From positions 124,001 through 188,000 of the forward strand of contig NZ_DIHC01000060.1 of assembly GCF_002419965.1 (NCBI RefSeq): a stretch of DNA of 64,000 nt, given 5' to 3'. The stretch is from Pseudomonas sp. UBA5706. GTDB taxonomy: Bacteria; Pseudomonadota; Gammaproteobacteria; Pseudomonadales; Pseudomonadaceae. Positions 1 to 9,294 of this stretch are shown piece by piece; the first letter of the stretch is position 1; each line of letters starts with the position of its first letter. Position numbers and translations under genes: made by a program. The notes beneath the pieces were generated by a model. It did not search any database. It was not told the DNA's origin and saw only the letters and a program-made list of their open reading frames with translations.

Positions 1-435
1 ATGAAGATGACCATGCCGGTGTTTGAAGAAGTGGCCGAAGTGGATGTGAAGCCGGCGCGCACCCGCACTTATAAAGTGAAGAAAGGTGAAAACCTGGGTC
101 AGATCGCCCGCATCAACAAGGTGGACGTCAAAGACCTGCAACACTGGAACAGACTGTCCGGCTACAACCTTAAGGTCGGTCAGACGCTGGTGATGCAGGA
201 CAACAGCAAGCCTGCCGCCAAAACCAGCGCCCGTGCCGTTGCCAAGGCTGATACTGGCAGCAAGGGTCAGGACGCCGACAGGAAGGCCATGCAATACAAG
301 ATTCAGAAAGGCGACTCGATGTACCTGGTCGCCAAACGGTTCAACGTCGAAATGCAGCATCTCAAGCGTTGGAACCCGCGCAGCGGCCAGGCCCTCAAGC
401 CTGGGCAGACGCTGACGGTTTATCTGCCGCATTGA
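1..435 (+). CDS. mltD: Membrane-bound lytic murein transglycosylase D, C-terminal part (LysM domains)
   Basis: This is the 3' end of a gene that begins upstream of the window; the first Met at base 1 is probably internal. The 144 visible residues are two LysM peptidoglycan-binding repeats (about 22-65 and 97-142) joined by an Ala/Lys-rich linker. The first holds YKVKKGENL and the second YKIQKGDSM, each ending in the usual LKxGQTL turn. Two or more C-terminal LysM repeats are typical of MltD, a periplasmic enzyme that cleaves the glycan strand to 1,6-anhydro-muropeptides. The catalytic domain is not in the window, so the name rests on the LysM tail and on mltD preceding the Npp transporter genes in P. 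aeruginosa (PA1812). Another LysM-tailed enzyme cannot be excluded from these residues alone. Confidence 0.8.
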   Translation: MKMTMPVFEEVAEVDVKPARTRTYKVKKGENLGQIARINKVDVKDLQHWNRLSGYNLKVGQTLVMQDNSKPAAKTSARAVAKADTGSKGQDADRKAMQYKIQKGDSMYLVAKRFNVEMQHLKRWNPRSGQALKPGQTLTVYLPH

Positions 436-452
436 TCGGCGCGCGACCAGAC

Positions 453-503
453 AGCGCGCTCCTGTTGACCGATCTGAAACCGGCCCCCCTGCAGGAGCGC
501 GCT
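453..503. repeat. Inverted repeat downstream of mltD
   Basis: AGCGCGCTCCTG at 453-464 is repeated in perfect inverse at 492-503, with a 27-base loop. It lies 17 bases past the mltD stop. No T-run follows, so it may be a 3' stabilising hairpin or weak terminator. The rest of 436-659 shows no gene. Confidence 0.5.
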
Positions 504-659
504 TGTCCGGAATCGCGGTGCATGAGGCAACTGAAGCTTCACATACATACCGCGTTCGTGACCAAGCGCGCGCCTACAGGTTGAGCATCCGCAACCGCTC
601 TTTTTCCAGCCCATACAAGCTGTTACTGTGACCGACCGCTGCCTGGATCGAACGCCGAT

Positions 660-2489
660 TTGATACGCCTCTCGCTGATGGTTTTCAGCCTGGTCTTGAG
701 CACGACATCCGCCGCGACCATCAGTGAAAGCCATGGTTACGCACAGTTCGGTGTCCTCAAGTATCCGGCCAGCTTTACGCATTTCGACTGGGTCAATCCC
801 GAGGCGCCGAAAGCTGGCACCTTGCGAATCATGGCCAACGGTACATTTGACACGCTCAACCCCTACACCTTCAAGGGCAGCAGCCCGACCTCGACCGCCA
901 ATTTTGGCCAGTACGGCGTCAGCGAGCTGAACGAACCGCTGATGGTCGGCACAGGGCAATACGATCCGTCTGGCGATGAACCCACCTCCAGTTACGGCCT
1001 GATCGCCAGGACCGTCGAATACAGCGAAGACCGCAGCTGGGTGGTGTTTAACCTGCGCCCTGAGGCGCGCTTCCACGATGGCAAGCCGATTACCGCCTAT
1101 GACGTGGCGTTCTCCTATCGGACACTGCTCAAGGACGGCCACCCGCAATACCGCACTGCCCTGCAGGAAGTGCAGCGAGTCGACATCCTCAACCGCCATC
1201 GCATTCGTTTCGTGTTCAAGCGGTCCGGCAATCCATTACTGATCCTGCGCCTCGGCGAACTGCCAGTGCTGGCGCAGCATTACTGGAAAAACCGCAACTT
1301 CACCACCACCACGTTCGTGCCTCCCCTGGGCAGCGGACCCTACCGCATCACGCAAGTACGCCCCGGCCGCGGGCTGGTGTTCGAGCGGGTCAAGGATTAC
1401 TGGGGCAAGGACCTGCCGGTCAATCGCGGCAAATACAACTTCAACCGCGTGGAAGTCGAGTTCTATCGCGATGCCGACGTCGCCTTCGAAGCCTTCAAGG
1501 CGGGTGAGTTCGATATCTACATCGAGCACCAGGCCAAGAACTGGTCTACCGGCTACGACTACCCTGCGGTGAACGACGGCCAGGTGATCAAAGCGCAAAT
1601 CCCGCATCAGATCCCTACCCAGACTCAGGGCCTGTTTATGAACACCCGCCGCGATACCTTCGCTGACATCAAGGTACGCGAGGCCTTGGGCCTGATGTTC
1701 AACTTCGAATGGACCAACCGCACGCTGTTCAACAACGCCTACAAACGTTCGGTCAGTTATTATCCAAACAGTGAATTTTCCGCGGCTGACGTTCCCGCCG
1801 GTCGCGAGTTTCTGTTTCTCTGGCCCTATCGGGACCAGTTGCCCCTGCAGTTGTTCACTCAGCCATTTGCCGTGTCGAAAACCGATGGCGGTGGCGTCCC
1901 TCGCGATACCCTTCGCAAGGCTTTGGGACTGCTCGCCGAAGCGGGCTGGAAATTCACCGATCGCGGTCTTGCCAACAGCGCCGGGCAACCGTTGCGGTTC
2001 GAAATACTTCTGGTCAACCCCAGCCTCGAACGAATCCTGCAGCCGTATATCGAAGACCTCACGCGAATCGGCGTCGACGCTCGCCTGCGCACCGTGGATC
2101 GCGCCCAATACAAACAGCGGCTGGACCAATTCGATTTCGACATGATCCTCATGACCCTGAACCAGACCTTAAGCCCCGGCCTTGAGCAATGGCAGTATTT
2201 CCATTCCAGTCAGGCGAATATCAAGGGCAGCAAGAATTACGCGGGTGTTGCCAACCCGGTGGTGGATCACCTTTTGAACCAATTGCTGGCGGCAAAAACC
2301 CGGGATGAGCAGGTCGCGGCGACCAGGGCACTGGACCGCGTTCTGCTCTGGCAGCATTACATGATCCCCAACTGGTACCTCAACACTCACCGCCTGGCCT
2401 ACCGCAATCGGTTCGCCTTCGTCACCACCCCGCCCTACACCTTGGGCTTGCGCGCGTGGTGGCTCAAACCTTTGGAGAAGACCCAATGA
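660..2489 (+). CDS. nppA1: Peptide ABC transporter periplasmic binding protein NppA1 (YejA family)
   Basis: A 609-residue SBP_bac_5 (DppA/OppA/YejA type) solute-binding protein. It has a short signal peptide (about residues 1-19, ending TTSAA) and the family segments HFDWVNPEAPKAGTLR near the N-terminus and [11 protein letters not shown] in the middle. The TTG start at 660 is chosen because no upstream in-frame ATG exists and the next ATG (678) would remove the basic start of the signal peptide. It is the first of two tandem paralogues. The stop overlaps the nppA2 start in ATGA. In P. aeruginosa the same five-gene unit (NppA1A2BCD) takes up peptidyl-nucleoside antibiotics; the natural peptide substrate is less clear. 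Homology to E. coli YejA suggests microcin C-like peptides may also use it. Confidence 0.9.
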   Translation: MIRLSLMVFSLVLSTTSAATISESHGYAQFGVLKYPASFTHFDWVNPEAPKAGTLRIMANGTFDTLNPYTFKGSSPTSTANFGQYGVSELNEPLMVGTGQYDPSGDEPTSSYGLIARTVEYSEDRSWVVFNLRPEARFHDGKPITAYDVAFSYRTLLKDGHPQYRTALQEVQRVDILNRHRIRFVFKRSGNPLLILRLGELPVLAQHYWKNRNFTTTTFVPPLGSGPYRITQVRPGRGLVFERVKDYWGKDLPVNRGKYNFNRVEVEFYRDADVAFEAFKAGEFDIYIEHQAKNWSTGYDYPAVNDGQVIKAQIPHQIPTQTQGLFMNTRRDTFADIKVREALGLMFNFEWTNRTLFNNAYKRSVSYYPNSEFSAADVPAGREFLFLWPYRDQLPLQLFTQPFAVSKTDGGGVPRDTLRKALGLLAEAGWKFTDRGLANSAGQPLRFEILLVNPSLERILQPYIEDLTRIGVDARLRTVDRAQYKQRLDQFDFDMILMTLNQTLSPGLEQWQYFHSSQANIKGSKNYAGVANPVVDHLLNQLLAAKTRDEQVAATRALDRVLLWQHYMIPNWYLNTHRLAYRNRFAFVTTPPYTLGLRAWWLKPLEKTQ

Positions 2490-4381
2490 ATGCCTTGCGC
2501 TTGCTGACGCGGGCTGGCGGCCTGTTTCTGAGCCCGTTCATGCTGGCCCCGCTCTTGCTGGGGATGACTTGCTCATCCCAGGCCGCCCCGCAACACGCCA
2601 TCACCCTGTACAACGAAGCGCCAAAATATCCGGCCGACTTCAAGCATTTCGATTATGTGAATCCCGACGCCCCCAAAGGCGGCATCCTGCGCAGTGCTGG
2701 TTTCGGGGGCTTCGACAGCCTTAACCCGTTCATCAGCAAAGGCGTGCCCGCCGATGACATCGGTCTGATCTACGACACGCTGATGCGCCAGGGGCTGGAT
2801 GAGCCGTTCACCGAATACGGCCTGATCGCCAACAAGATCGAAAAAGCCCCGGATAACAGCTGGGTCCGTTTCTACCTGCGCCCCGAGGCCAGGTTTAACG
2901 ACGGCCATCCGGTACGCGCTGACGACGTGGTCTTCAGCTTCGAAACGCTGATCAAGGACGGCTCGCCGCTGTGCCGCAGTTACTACGCCGACGTCGATCA
3001 CGCGGTGGCGGAAAATCCGTTGACCGTGCTGTTCACCTTCAAGCACACCAACAATCGCGAGTTGCCGCTGATCATCGGCCAGTTGCCGGTTTTGCCGAAA
3101 CACTGGTGGGCGACCCGTGATTTCAACAAGGGCAGTCTGGAAATTCCCTTGGGCAGCGGGCCTTACAAAGTGGTCGAGGTCAAGCCGGGACGGTCGGTGC
3201 GTTACGAGCGTGTCAAGGATTACTGGGGCAAGGACCTGCCGGTCAACAAGGGTTTCTACAACTTCGACAAGCTTTCAACCGATTACTACCGCGACAACAC
3301 CGTGGCTCTGGAAGCCTTGAAAGCCGGTGCCTTCGACTACTGGCAGGAGATGGCCGCAAAGAACTGGGCCACCGCTTACGATGTTCCGGCGGTGCGGGAG
3401 GGCAGATTGATCAAGGAGGAAATCCCCAACGGCAATCCACAAGGCATGCAGGGGTTCATCTTTAACCTGCGCAAGCCGATGTTCCAGGACGTGCGCGTGC
3501 GTGAGGCCCTGACCTTGCTGCTGGATTTCGAATGGACCAACAAGCAGTTGTTCTTCGGCATGTACACCCGCACCAAGAGCTATTTCGATAACTCGGATAT
3601 GGGAGCCCAGGGCCTGCCCTCCGATGCTGAGCTGAAGATCCTCGAACCGCTGCGCGGCAAGTTGCCGGATGCGGTATTCGACCAGGCTTTCAAACTGCCG
3701 GTCACCGACGGCAGCGGGATCATCCGCGAACAACAGCGCAAGGCTTTTGCCTTGCTCAAGGACGCAGGCTGGAAAATCGTCGGCGACAGGATGGTTGACA
3801 CTGAAGGCAAGCCGGTCAACATCGAGTTCCTGCTGGCCCAGACCGAATTCGAGCGCGTACTGCTGCCGTTCAAACGCAACCTGGCCGATATCGGCATCAA
3901 CCTGGAGATTCGCCGGGTCGATGTGTCGCAGTACATCACTCGCCGCCGCTCGCGGGACTACGACATGATCGTCGGCAGCTTTCCCCAGTCCAGTTCACCG
4001 GGTAACGAGCAGCGCGAGTACTGGACCTCCGCAGCCGCCGACAAACCCGGCAGCTACAACGTGATCGGCCTCAAGGACCCGGCTATCGATACGCTGGTCA
4101 GCGGTCTGATCAACGCCGACTCGCGCCAAAGCCTGGTCGACCACACCCGGGCCCTCGATCGCGCCCTGCTCTGGGGCTATTACGTGATCCCCAACTGGCA
4201 CATCAAAACCTGGCGCATGGCCTATTGGGACCATCTGGGCCACCCGCAGAAGTCGCCGCTGTATGACATCGGCACCATGACCTGGTGGGTCAAGCCCGAC
4301 GCCACGCCGGCAGTCCCGGTGCAAAACGCGCCAGACCTTGCCGAACCTGAGTCGGCACCTTCCACGGACACGGAGCATTAA
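2486..4381 (+). CDS. nppA2: Peptide ABC transporter periplasmic binding protein NppA2 (YejA family)
   Basis: A 631-residue second solute-binding protein, clearly paralogous to NppA1: both share HFDxVNPxAPK near residue 50 and the [11 protein letters not shown] segment. A signal peptide spans about residues 1-33 and ends SSQAAP. The ATG at 2486 is preceded by GGAGAAG at good spacing and overlaps the nppA1 stop by four bases, so the pair should be translationally coupled. An upstream GTG in the same frame (2456) lies inside nppA1 and is not needed. It delivers peptides to the NppBCD inner-membrane complex. The C-terminus has a Pro/Glu-rich tail after the conserved fold (from about residue 605). 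Confidence 0.92.
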   Translation: MNALRLLTRAGGLFLSPFMLAPLLLGMTCSSQAAPQHAITLYNEAPKYPADFKHFDYVNPDAPKGGILRSAGFGGFDSLNPFISKGVPADDIGLIYDTLMRQGLDEPFTEYGLIANKIEKAPDNSWVRFYLRPEARFNDGHPVRADDVVFSFETLIKDGSPLCRSYYADVDHAVAENPLTVLFTFKHTNNRELPLIIGQLPVLPKHWWATRDFNKGSLEIPLGSGPYKVVEVKPGRSVRYERVKDYWGKDLPVNKGFYNFDKLSTDYYRDNTVALEALKAGAFDYWQEMAAKNWATAYDVPAVREGRLIKEEIPNGNPQGMQGFIFNLRKPMFQDVRVREALTLLLDFEWTNKQLFFGMYTRTKSYFDNSDMGAQGLPSDAELKILEPLRGKLPDAVFDQAFKLPVTDGSGIIREQQRKAFALLKDAGWKIVGDRMVDTEGKPVNIEFLLAQTEFERVLLPFKRNLADIGINLEIRRVDVSQYITRRRSRDYDMIVGSFPQSSSPGNEQREYWTSAAADKPGSYNVIGLKDPAIDTLVSGLINADSRQSLVDHTRALDRALLWGYYVIPNWHIKTWRMAYWDHLGHPQKSPLYDIGTMTWWVKPDATPAVPVQNAPDLAEPESAPSTDTEH

Positions 4382-4382
4382 C

Positions 4383-5456
4383 ATGCTGGCGTACATTCTG
4401 CGGCGCCTGCTGCTGATCGTGCCGACCCTGTTCGGTATCCTGCTGATCAACTTCGTGATCATCCAGGCCGCGCCAGGCGGTCCGGTCGAACAAATGATCG
4501 CCAAGCTCGAAGGTTTCGAAGGCGCCACCAGCCGCATTGCTGGCGGCGGTGCCGAGGTCTCGGTGGCCGGCTCGACCTACCGTGGCGCCCAAGGCCTGGA
4601 CCCGGCACTGATCAAGGAAATCGAGCACCTGTACGGTTTCGACAAGTCAGCGCCGGAACGCTTGTGGATCATGATCAAGAACTACGCGCGGCTGGACTTC
4701 GGCGACAGCTTCTTTCGCGATGCCAAGGTCATCGACCTGATCGTCGAGAAGATGCCGGTGTCGATCTCGCTGGGGTTATGGAGCACGCTGATCATGTACC
4801 TGGTGTCGATCCCGCTGGGGATCGCCAAAGCCACGCGCCACGGCAGCCAGTTCGACGTCTGGACCAGCTCGGCGATCATCGTCGGCTACGCCATCCCTGC
4901 GTTCCTGTTCGCTATCCTGCTGATCGTGGTGTTCGCCGGTGGCAGTTATTTCGACTGGTTCCCGCTGCGCGGCCTGACCTCCGGTAACTTCGACGAGTTG
5001 AGCTGGCTGGGCAAGGTGGGGGACTACTTCTGGCATCTGGTCCTGCCGATCACGGCGCTGGTGATTGGCAACTTCGCCACCATGACCCTGCTGACCAAAA
5101 ACAGCTTCCTCGATGAAATCGGCAAACAGTATGTGATCACGGCCAAAGCCAAGGGCCTGACCCAGCACCGGGTGCTCTACGGTCACGTATTTCGCAACGC
5201 AATGCTGCTGGTGATCGCCGGTTTCCCATCGGCGTTCATTGGCATTTTCTTCACCGGTTCCCTGCTGGTAGAGGTGATCTTTTCCCTTGATGGCCTCGGC
5301 CTGATGAGTTTTGAAGCCGCGATCAACCGCGACTACCCGGTGGTGTTTGGCACCCTGTTCATCTTCACCCTGCTGGGGCTGGTGGTGAAACTGATCGGCG
5401 ACCTGACCTACACGCTGGTTGACCCACGTATCGACTTCGACCGCAGGGATCATTGA
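4383..5456 (+). CDS. nppB: Peptide ABC transporter permease NppB (YejB family)
   Basis: A 357-residue inner-membrane permease of the BPD_transp_1 family. The first membrane segment is at about residues 9-31. A long periplasmic loop with Gly/Ala-rich sequence follows, and the coupling-helix (EAA) region is around [14 protein letters not shown]. The start at 4383 begins one base after the nppA2 stop; upstream in-frame ATGs lie inside nppA2. It pairs with NppC to form the channel for peptides delivered by NppA1/A2. Length and order match YejB/NppB. Confidence 0.93.
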   Translation: MLAYILRRLLLIVPTLFGILLINFVIIQAAPGGPVEQMIAKLEGFEGATSRIAGGGAEVSVAGSTYRGAQGLDPALIKEIEHLYGFDKSAPERLWIMIKNYARLDFGDSFFRDAKVIDLIVEKMPVSISLGLWSTLIMYLVSIPLGIAKATRHGSQFDVWTSSAIIVGYAIPAFLFAILLIVVFAGGSYFDWFPLRGLTSGNFDELSWLGKVGDYFWHLVLPITALVIGNFATMTLLTKNSFLDEIGKQYVITAKAKGLTQHRVLYGHVFRNAMLLVIAGFPSAFIGIFFTGSLLVEVIFSLDGLGLMSFEAAINRDYPVVFGTLFIFTLLGLVVKLIGDLTYTLVDPRIDFDRRDH

Positions 5457-5457
5457 T

Positions 5458-6477
5458 ATGACGTTGTCCCCTCTCAATCGACGCCGTTTCGAACGTTTCA
5501 AGGCCAACAAGCGTGGCTGGTGGTCCTTGTGGCTATTCCTGATCCTGTTCGGCGCAAGCCTTGGTGCCGAGCTGATCGCCAATGACAAGCCTCTGGCCGT
5601 GCGCTATGACGGCCACTGGTATTTCCCGGTGTTCCAGCGTTACCCGGAAACCACCTTTGGTGGCGAATTCCCGCTAGAAGCCAACTACAAGAGCCCCTAC
5701 ATCAAGGAATTGCTCGCGGCAAAAGACGGCTGGACGCTATGGGCGCCGATCCCGTTCAGTTACCAGAGCATCAATTACGACCTGAAAGTCCCGGCTCCCG
5801 CGCCGCCTTCCCGGGAAAACCTGTTGGGCACCGATGATCAGGGCCGCGATGTGCTGGCCCGTGTGATCTACGGCTTCCGTGTCTCGGTGTTGTTCGCCCT
5901 GACCCTGACCGTGCTCAGTTCGATCATTGGCGTGATCGCCGGAGCCTTGCAGGGGTTCTATGGTGGCTGGGTGGATCTGGTGGGTCAGCGCTTTCTGGAA
6001 ATCTGGTCCGGTCTGCCAGTGCTGTACCTGTTGATCATTCTCGCCAGCTTCGTGCAGCCCAACTTCTGGTGGCTGCTAGGGATCATGTTGCTGTTTTCAT
6101 GGATGAGCCTGGTGGATGTCGTGCGCGCCGAGTTCCTGCGCGGGCGCAACCTGGAATATGTGCGCGCCGCGCGCGCGCTGGGGATGCAGAACGGCGCGAT
6201 CATGTTTCGTCATATTCTGCCCAACGCGATGGTCTCAACCATGACCTTCATGCCGTTCATCCTCACCGGCGCGATCGGCACCCTGACCGCGCTGGACTTC
6301 CTGGGCTTCGGCCTGCCCGCAGGCTCCCCGTCGCTGGGTGAACTGGTCGCACAGGGCAAATCCAACCTGCAGGCGCCGTGGCTGGGCATCAGTGCCTTTG
6401 CGGTGCTGGCGCTCATGTTGAGCCTGCTGGTGTTCATCGGCGAATCCGCCCGTGACGCATTCGACCCGAGGAAATGA
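5458..6477 (+). CDS. nppC: Peptide ABC transporter permease NppC (YejE family)
   Basis: A 339-residue second permease subunit. It has the N-terminal OppC_N-type segment (RFKANKRGWWSL near residue 15, then a membrane helix), a periplasmic insertion of about 90 residues, and then five membrane helices with the EAA-like loop YVRAARALGMQNGAIM. The ATG lies one base beyond the nppB stop, so translation is coupled. It forms the channel with NppB and docks the NppD ATPase. Confidence 0.93.
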   Translation: MTLSPLNRRRFERFKANKRGWWSLWLFLILFGASLGAELIANDKPLAVRYDGHWYFPVFQRYPETTFGGEFPLEANYKSPYIKELLAAKDGWTLWAPIPFSYQSINYDLKVPAPAPPSRENLLGTDDQGRDVLARVIYGFRVSVLFALTLTVLSSIIGVIAGALQGFYGGWVDLVGQRFLEIWSGLPVLYLLIILASFVQPNFWWLLGIMLLFSWMSLVDVVRAEFLRGRNLEYVRAARALGMQNGAIMFRHILPNAMVSTMTFMPFILTGAIGTLTALDFLGFGLPAGSPSLGELVAQGKSNLQAPWLGISAFAVLALMLSLLVFIGESARDAFDPRK

Positions 6478-6478
6478 G

Positions 6479-8089
6479 ATGAATCAGGACAATCTGATCG
6501 AAATCCGCAACCTGTCGGTCGAGTTCGTTAACGGGCAGCACATCCAACGCGTGGTGGAAGGCATCAGCTTCGACATCCGCAAGGGCGAAACCCTGGCGCT
6601 GGTCGGCGAAAGCGGATCGGGCAAGTCAGTCACCGCCCACTCGATCCTGCGGCTGCTGCCCTACCCCCTCGCCCGACATCCCACCGGCACCATCAAGTAC
6701 GCAGGCAGCGAACTGCTGACCGTGAGTGAAAAGCGCATGCGCGCGATTCGGGGCAACCGCATCGCGATGATCTTTCAGGAGCCGATGACATCCCTTAACC
6801 CACTGCAGTCGATCGAGAAACAAATCAACGAGGTGCTTGGCTTGCATAAGGGTCTGACCGGCAAGGCTGCCACACGGCGCACCCTGGAACTGCTTGAGTT
6901 GGTGGGCATCCCCGAGCCGCTCAAGCGACTTAAAGCCCTGCCTCATGAACTCTCGGGCGGTCAGCGCCAACGCGTGATGATCGCCATGGCCCTTGCCAAC
7001 GAGCCGGAACTGCTGATCGCCGACGAGCCGACCACCGCGCTGGACGTCACGGTGCAGTTGAAAATCCTCGAACTGCTCAAAGAGTTGCAGGCCCGTCTGG
7101 GCATGGCCCTGCTGTTGATCAGTCACGACTTGAACGTGGTTCGACAAATTGCCAACCGAGTATGTGTCATGCAGCGCGGTTGCATCGTCGAACAGGCATC
7201 GTGCGAACAACTGTTCCGTGCGCCGCAGCATCCGTACACTATCGAACTGCTCAGTGCCGAGCCAAAAGGCGGTCCGGCGAGCAATGCTCCGGGCGCGCCA
7301 ATGCTGGAAGTCGAAAACCTGCGGGTCTGGTTTCCGATCAGGAAAGGCGTGTTCAAGCGTACCGTCGATCACGTCAAGGCTGTGGATGGCATCCACTTCA
7401 GTCTGCCCAAGGGACAGACGCTGGGGATCGTCGGCGAAAGCGGTTCTGGCAAGTCCACGCTGGGCCTGGCGATTCTCAGGTTGATTCGCAGCGAAGGCCA
7501 GATACGCTTTCAGGGCCATTCGCTGGCTGCGCTGAAGGAGGATCAGGTGCGGCCTTTGAGGCGCCAGATGCAGGTGGTGTTTCAGGATCCGTTCGGCAGC
7601 CTGAGCCCACGTATGTCGGTGTGCGATATCGTGGGCGAAGGTTTACGGATTCATAAGATCGGAACAGCCGTCGAACAGGAAGCGGCGGTGATCGAAGCAC
7701 TCAAGGAGGTCGGCCTGGACCCGGAAACCCGGCACCGCTACCCCCATGAGTTTTCCGGCGGACAGCGGCAAAGGATCGCCATCGCACGGGCATTAGTGTT
7801 AAAACCGGCGCTGATTTTACTGGACGAGCCCACTTCGGCACTCGACCGGACCGTTCAGCGTCAAGTGGTGGAGCTTTTGCGCTCCCTGCAAACCAAGTAC
7901 AACCTGACGTATTTGTTTATCAGCCATGACCTGGCGGTAGTCAAAGCGCTTAGCCACCAACTGATGGTGGTCAAGCAAGGCCAAGTGGTCGAACAGGGTG
8001 TGGCAGAAGACATCTTCGCCGCGCCGCAACATCCCTATACACAGCAGCTGCTGGAGGCCGCTTTTCTGGCACCAGCCGCTGTCGATTAA
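6479..8089 (+). CDS. nppD: Peptide ABC transporter dual ATPase NppD (YejF family)
   Basis: A 536-residue protein with two fused ABC ATPase domains, the arrangement seen in YejF. Domain 1 has Walker A GESGSGKS (residues 43-50), signature LSGGQRQR and Walker [10 protein letters not shown]. Domain 2 repeats [17 protein letters not shown] and LILLDEPTS. Both halves keep the SHDL switch histidine, so both ATP sites look functional. The ATG at 6479 follows the nppC stop by one base. It energises peptide import through NppBC. The distance to fabI is only 18 bases, so read-through transcription is likely. Confidence 0.94.
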   Translation: MNQDNLIEIRNLSVEFVNGQHIQRVVEGISFDIRKGETLALVGESGSGKSVTAHSILRLLPYPLARHPTGTIKYAGSELLTVSEKRMRAIRGNRIAMIFQEPMTSLNPLQSIEKQINEVLGLHKGLTGKAATRRTLELLELVGIPEPLKRLKALPHELSGGQRQRVMIAMALANEPELLIADEPTTALDVTVQLKILELLKELQARLGMALLLISHDLNVVRQIANRVCVMQRGCIVEQASCEQLFRAPQHPYTIELLSAEPKGGPASNAPGAPMLEVENLRVWFPIRKGVFKRTVDHVKAVDGIHFSLPKGQTLGIVGESGSGKSTLGLAILRLIRSEGQIRFQGHSLAALKEDQVRPLRRQMQVVFQDPFGSLSPRMSVCDIVGEGLRIHKIGTAVEQEAAVIEALKEVGLDPETRHRYPHEFSGGQRQRIAIARALVLKPALILLDEPTSALDRTVQRQVVELLRSLQTKYNLTYLFISHDLAVVKALSHQLMVVKQGQVVEQGVAEDIFAAPQHPYTQQLLEAAFLAPAAVD

Positions 8090-8107
8090 CCTGAAGAGGA
8101 ACAAACC

Positions 8108-8902
8108 ATGGGTTTTCTCGCCGGTAAGCGCGTCCTGATCGTCGGTGTCGCCAGTAAATTGTCCATCGCATCCGGTATCGCTGCCGCCATGCACCGCGAG
8201 GGCGCTGAGCTTGCCTTCACCTACCAGAACGAAAAACTCAAGGGTCGCGTCGAAGAATTCGCTGCCGGCTGGGGTTCGAGCGCTGATCTGTGCTTCCCTT
8301 GCGACGTCGCCAGCGACGAAGAAATCGCCAAGGTATTCGAACAACTGAGCCAGAAGTGGGATGGCCTGGACTGCATCGTGCACTCCGTAGGCTTCGCTCC
8401 GGGCGACCAACTGGATGGCGACTTCACCCAAGCCACCACCCGTGAAGGTTTCCGCATCGCTCACGACATCAGCGCCTACAGCTTCGTGGCTCTGGCCAAG
8501 GCCGGTCGCGAATTGATGAAGGGCCGCAATGGCAGCCTGCTAACCCTGTCGTACCTGGGTGCCGAACGTACCATGCCCAACTACAACGTAATGGGCATGG
8601 CCAAGGCGAGTCTTGAAGCCGGTGTGCGTTATCTGGCCCGCAGCCTTGGCCCGGATGGCACCCGCGTCAACGCGGTGTCGGCGGGTCCGATTCGCACCCT
8701 GGCCGCCTCCGGTATCTCGAACTTCCGCAAGATGCTGGCTGCCAACGAAGCCCAGACCCCACTGCGTCGCAATGTGACCATCGAAGAAGTCGGCAACGCT
8801 GGAGCCTTTCTGTGTTCCGACCTGGCTTCGGGCGTGAGTGGTGAGATCATGTATGTCGACGGTGGCTTCAACACCACAGCGATGGGTGATCTGGAGGGTT
8901 GA
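8108..8902 (+). CDS. fabI: Enoyl-[acyl-carrier-protein] reductase (NADH)
   Basis: A 264-residue SDR-type enoyl-ACP reductase, close in length to E. coli FabI (262). It carries the GVASKLSIA nucleotide-binding motif (13-21) and the catalytic Tyr159-x6-Lys166 in [10 protein letters not shown], with [11 protein letters not shown] and [12 protein letters not shown] as further family segments. It reduces the trans-2 double bond in the last step of each fatty acid elongation cycle in the cytoplasm and is the triclosan target. GAAGAGGA stands eight bases before the ATG. The gene directly follows the npp operon, as in P. aeruginosa (PA1806). Confidence 0.97.
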   Translation: MGFLAGKRVLIVGVASKLSIASGIAAAMHREGAELAFTYQNEKLKGRVEEFAAGWGSSADLCFPCDVASDEEIAKVFEQLSQKWDGLDCIVHSVGFAPGDQLDGDFTQATTREGFRIAHDISAYSFVALAKAGRELMKGRNGSLLTLSYLGAERTMPNYNVMGMAKASLEAGVRYLARSLGPDGTRVNAVSAGPIRTLAASGISNFRKMLAANEAQTPLRRNVTIEEVGNAGAFLCSDLASGVSGEIMYVDGGFNTTAMGDLEG

Positions 8903-8926
8903 TTCGGTAAACCTGCGTGCAATGCC

Positions 8927-8965
8927 TGTAGGAGCCGGCTTGCTGGCGAATGCGGTGGGTCGGGC
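8927..8965. repeat. REP-type element fragment
   Basis: The sequence around GGCTTGCTGGCGA at 8938-8950 resembles the common Pseudomonas REP head (GGAGCxxGCTTGCTGGCGA). Only one arm is clear, so this looks like a single or decayed REP. It lies just past the fabI stop in a 392-base gap (8903-9294). Besides this, that gap holds the short palindrome at 9025-9041 and the ppiD terminator. Confidence 0.55.
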
Positions 8966-9024
8966 AGCCAGGTGCTGAATGACCTGCCGTTTTTTTTGCG
9001 CTGGTTTTGGGTGTATAGGTGCAC

Positions 9025-9041
9025 TCCCACGCAGCGTGGGA
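9025..9041. repeat. Short palindrome CCCACGC/GCGTGGG
   Basis: CCCACGC and GCGTGGG flank a single A, within TCCCACGCAGCGTGGGA. Related copies occur at 45508-45601, and weaker ones near 57950 and 58027-58051, so this is a dispersed short repeat family of this genome. Confidence 0.5.
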
Positions 9042-9239
9042 ATGCGCAGGATGTGCATGGGCAGAATACCGGTGCACCGCGCAATCTTGTGGGAGAAGTC
9101 GCAGGTTACGACGATCGCGAACGCGGTGGGCCAGTTACAGATAGGTTGGCTGGCGCTCCGTGCTCCTCCGATCAGGGCCCGCACTGTCGTCACCGCCAGT
9201 AGCCTCCGCCACCGGCTGCCTGTGCCAGCCCCCAAAAAA

Positions 9240-9273
9240 CAAAAGCCCCGACTCTCACGAGCCGGGGCTTTTG
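9240..9273 (-). terminator. Rho-independent terminator of ppiD
   Basis: A perfect inverted repeat CAAAAGCCCCG/CGGGGCTTTTG with an inner CTC/GAG pairing. Read on the minus strand, a T-rich tract (TTGTTTTTT) follows. It starts 22 bases beyond the ppiD stop. The stem also has a short T-run on the plus strand and could act in both directions. Confidence 0.85.
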
Positions 9274-9294
9274 ATTTTCAGCATTTTGCCAGGA

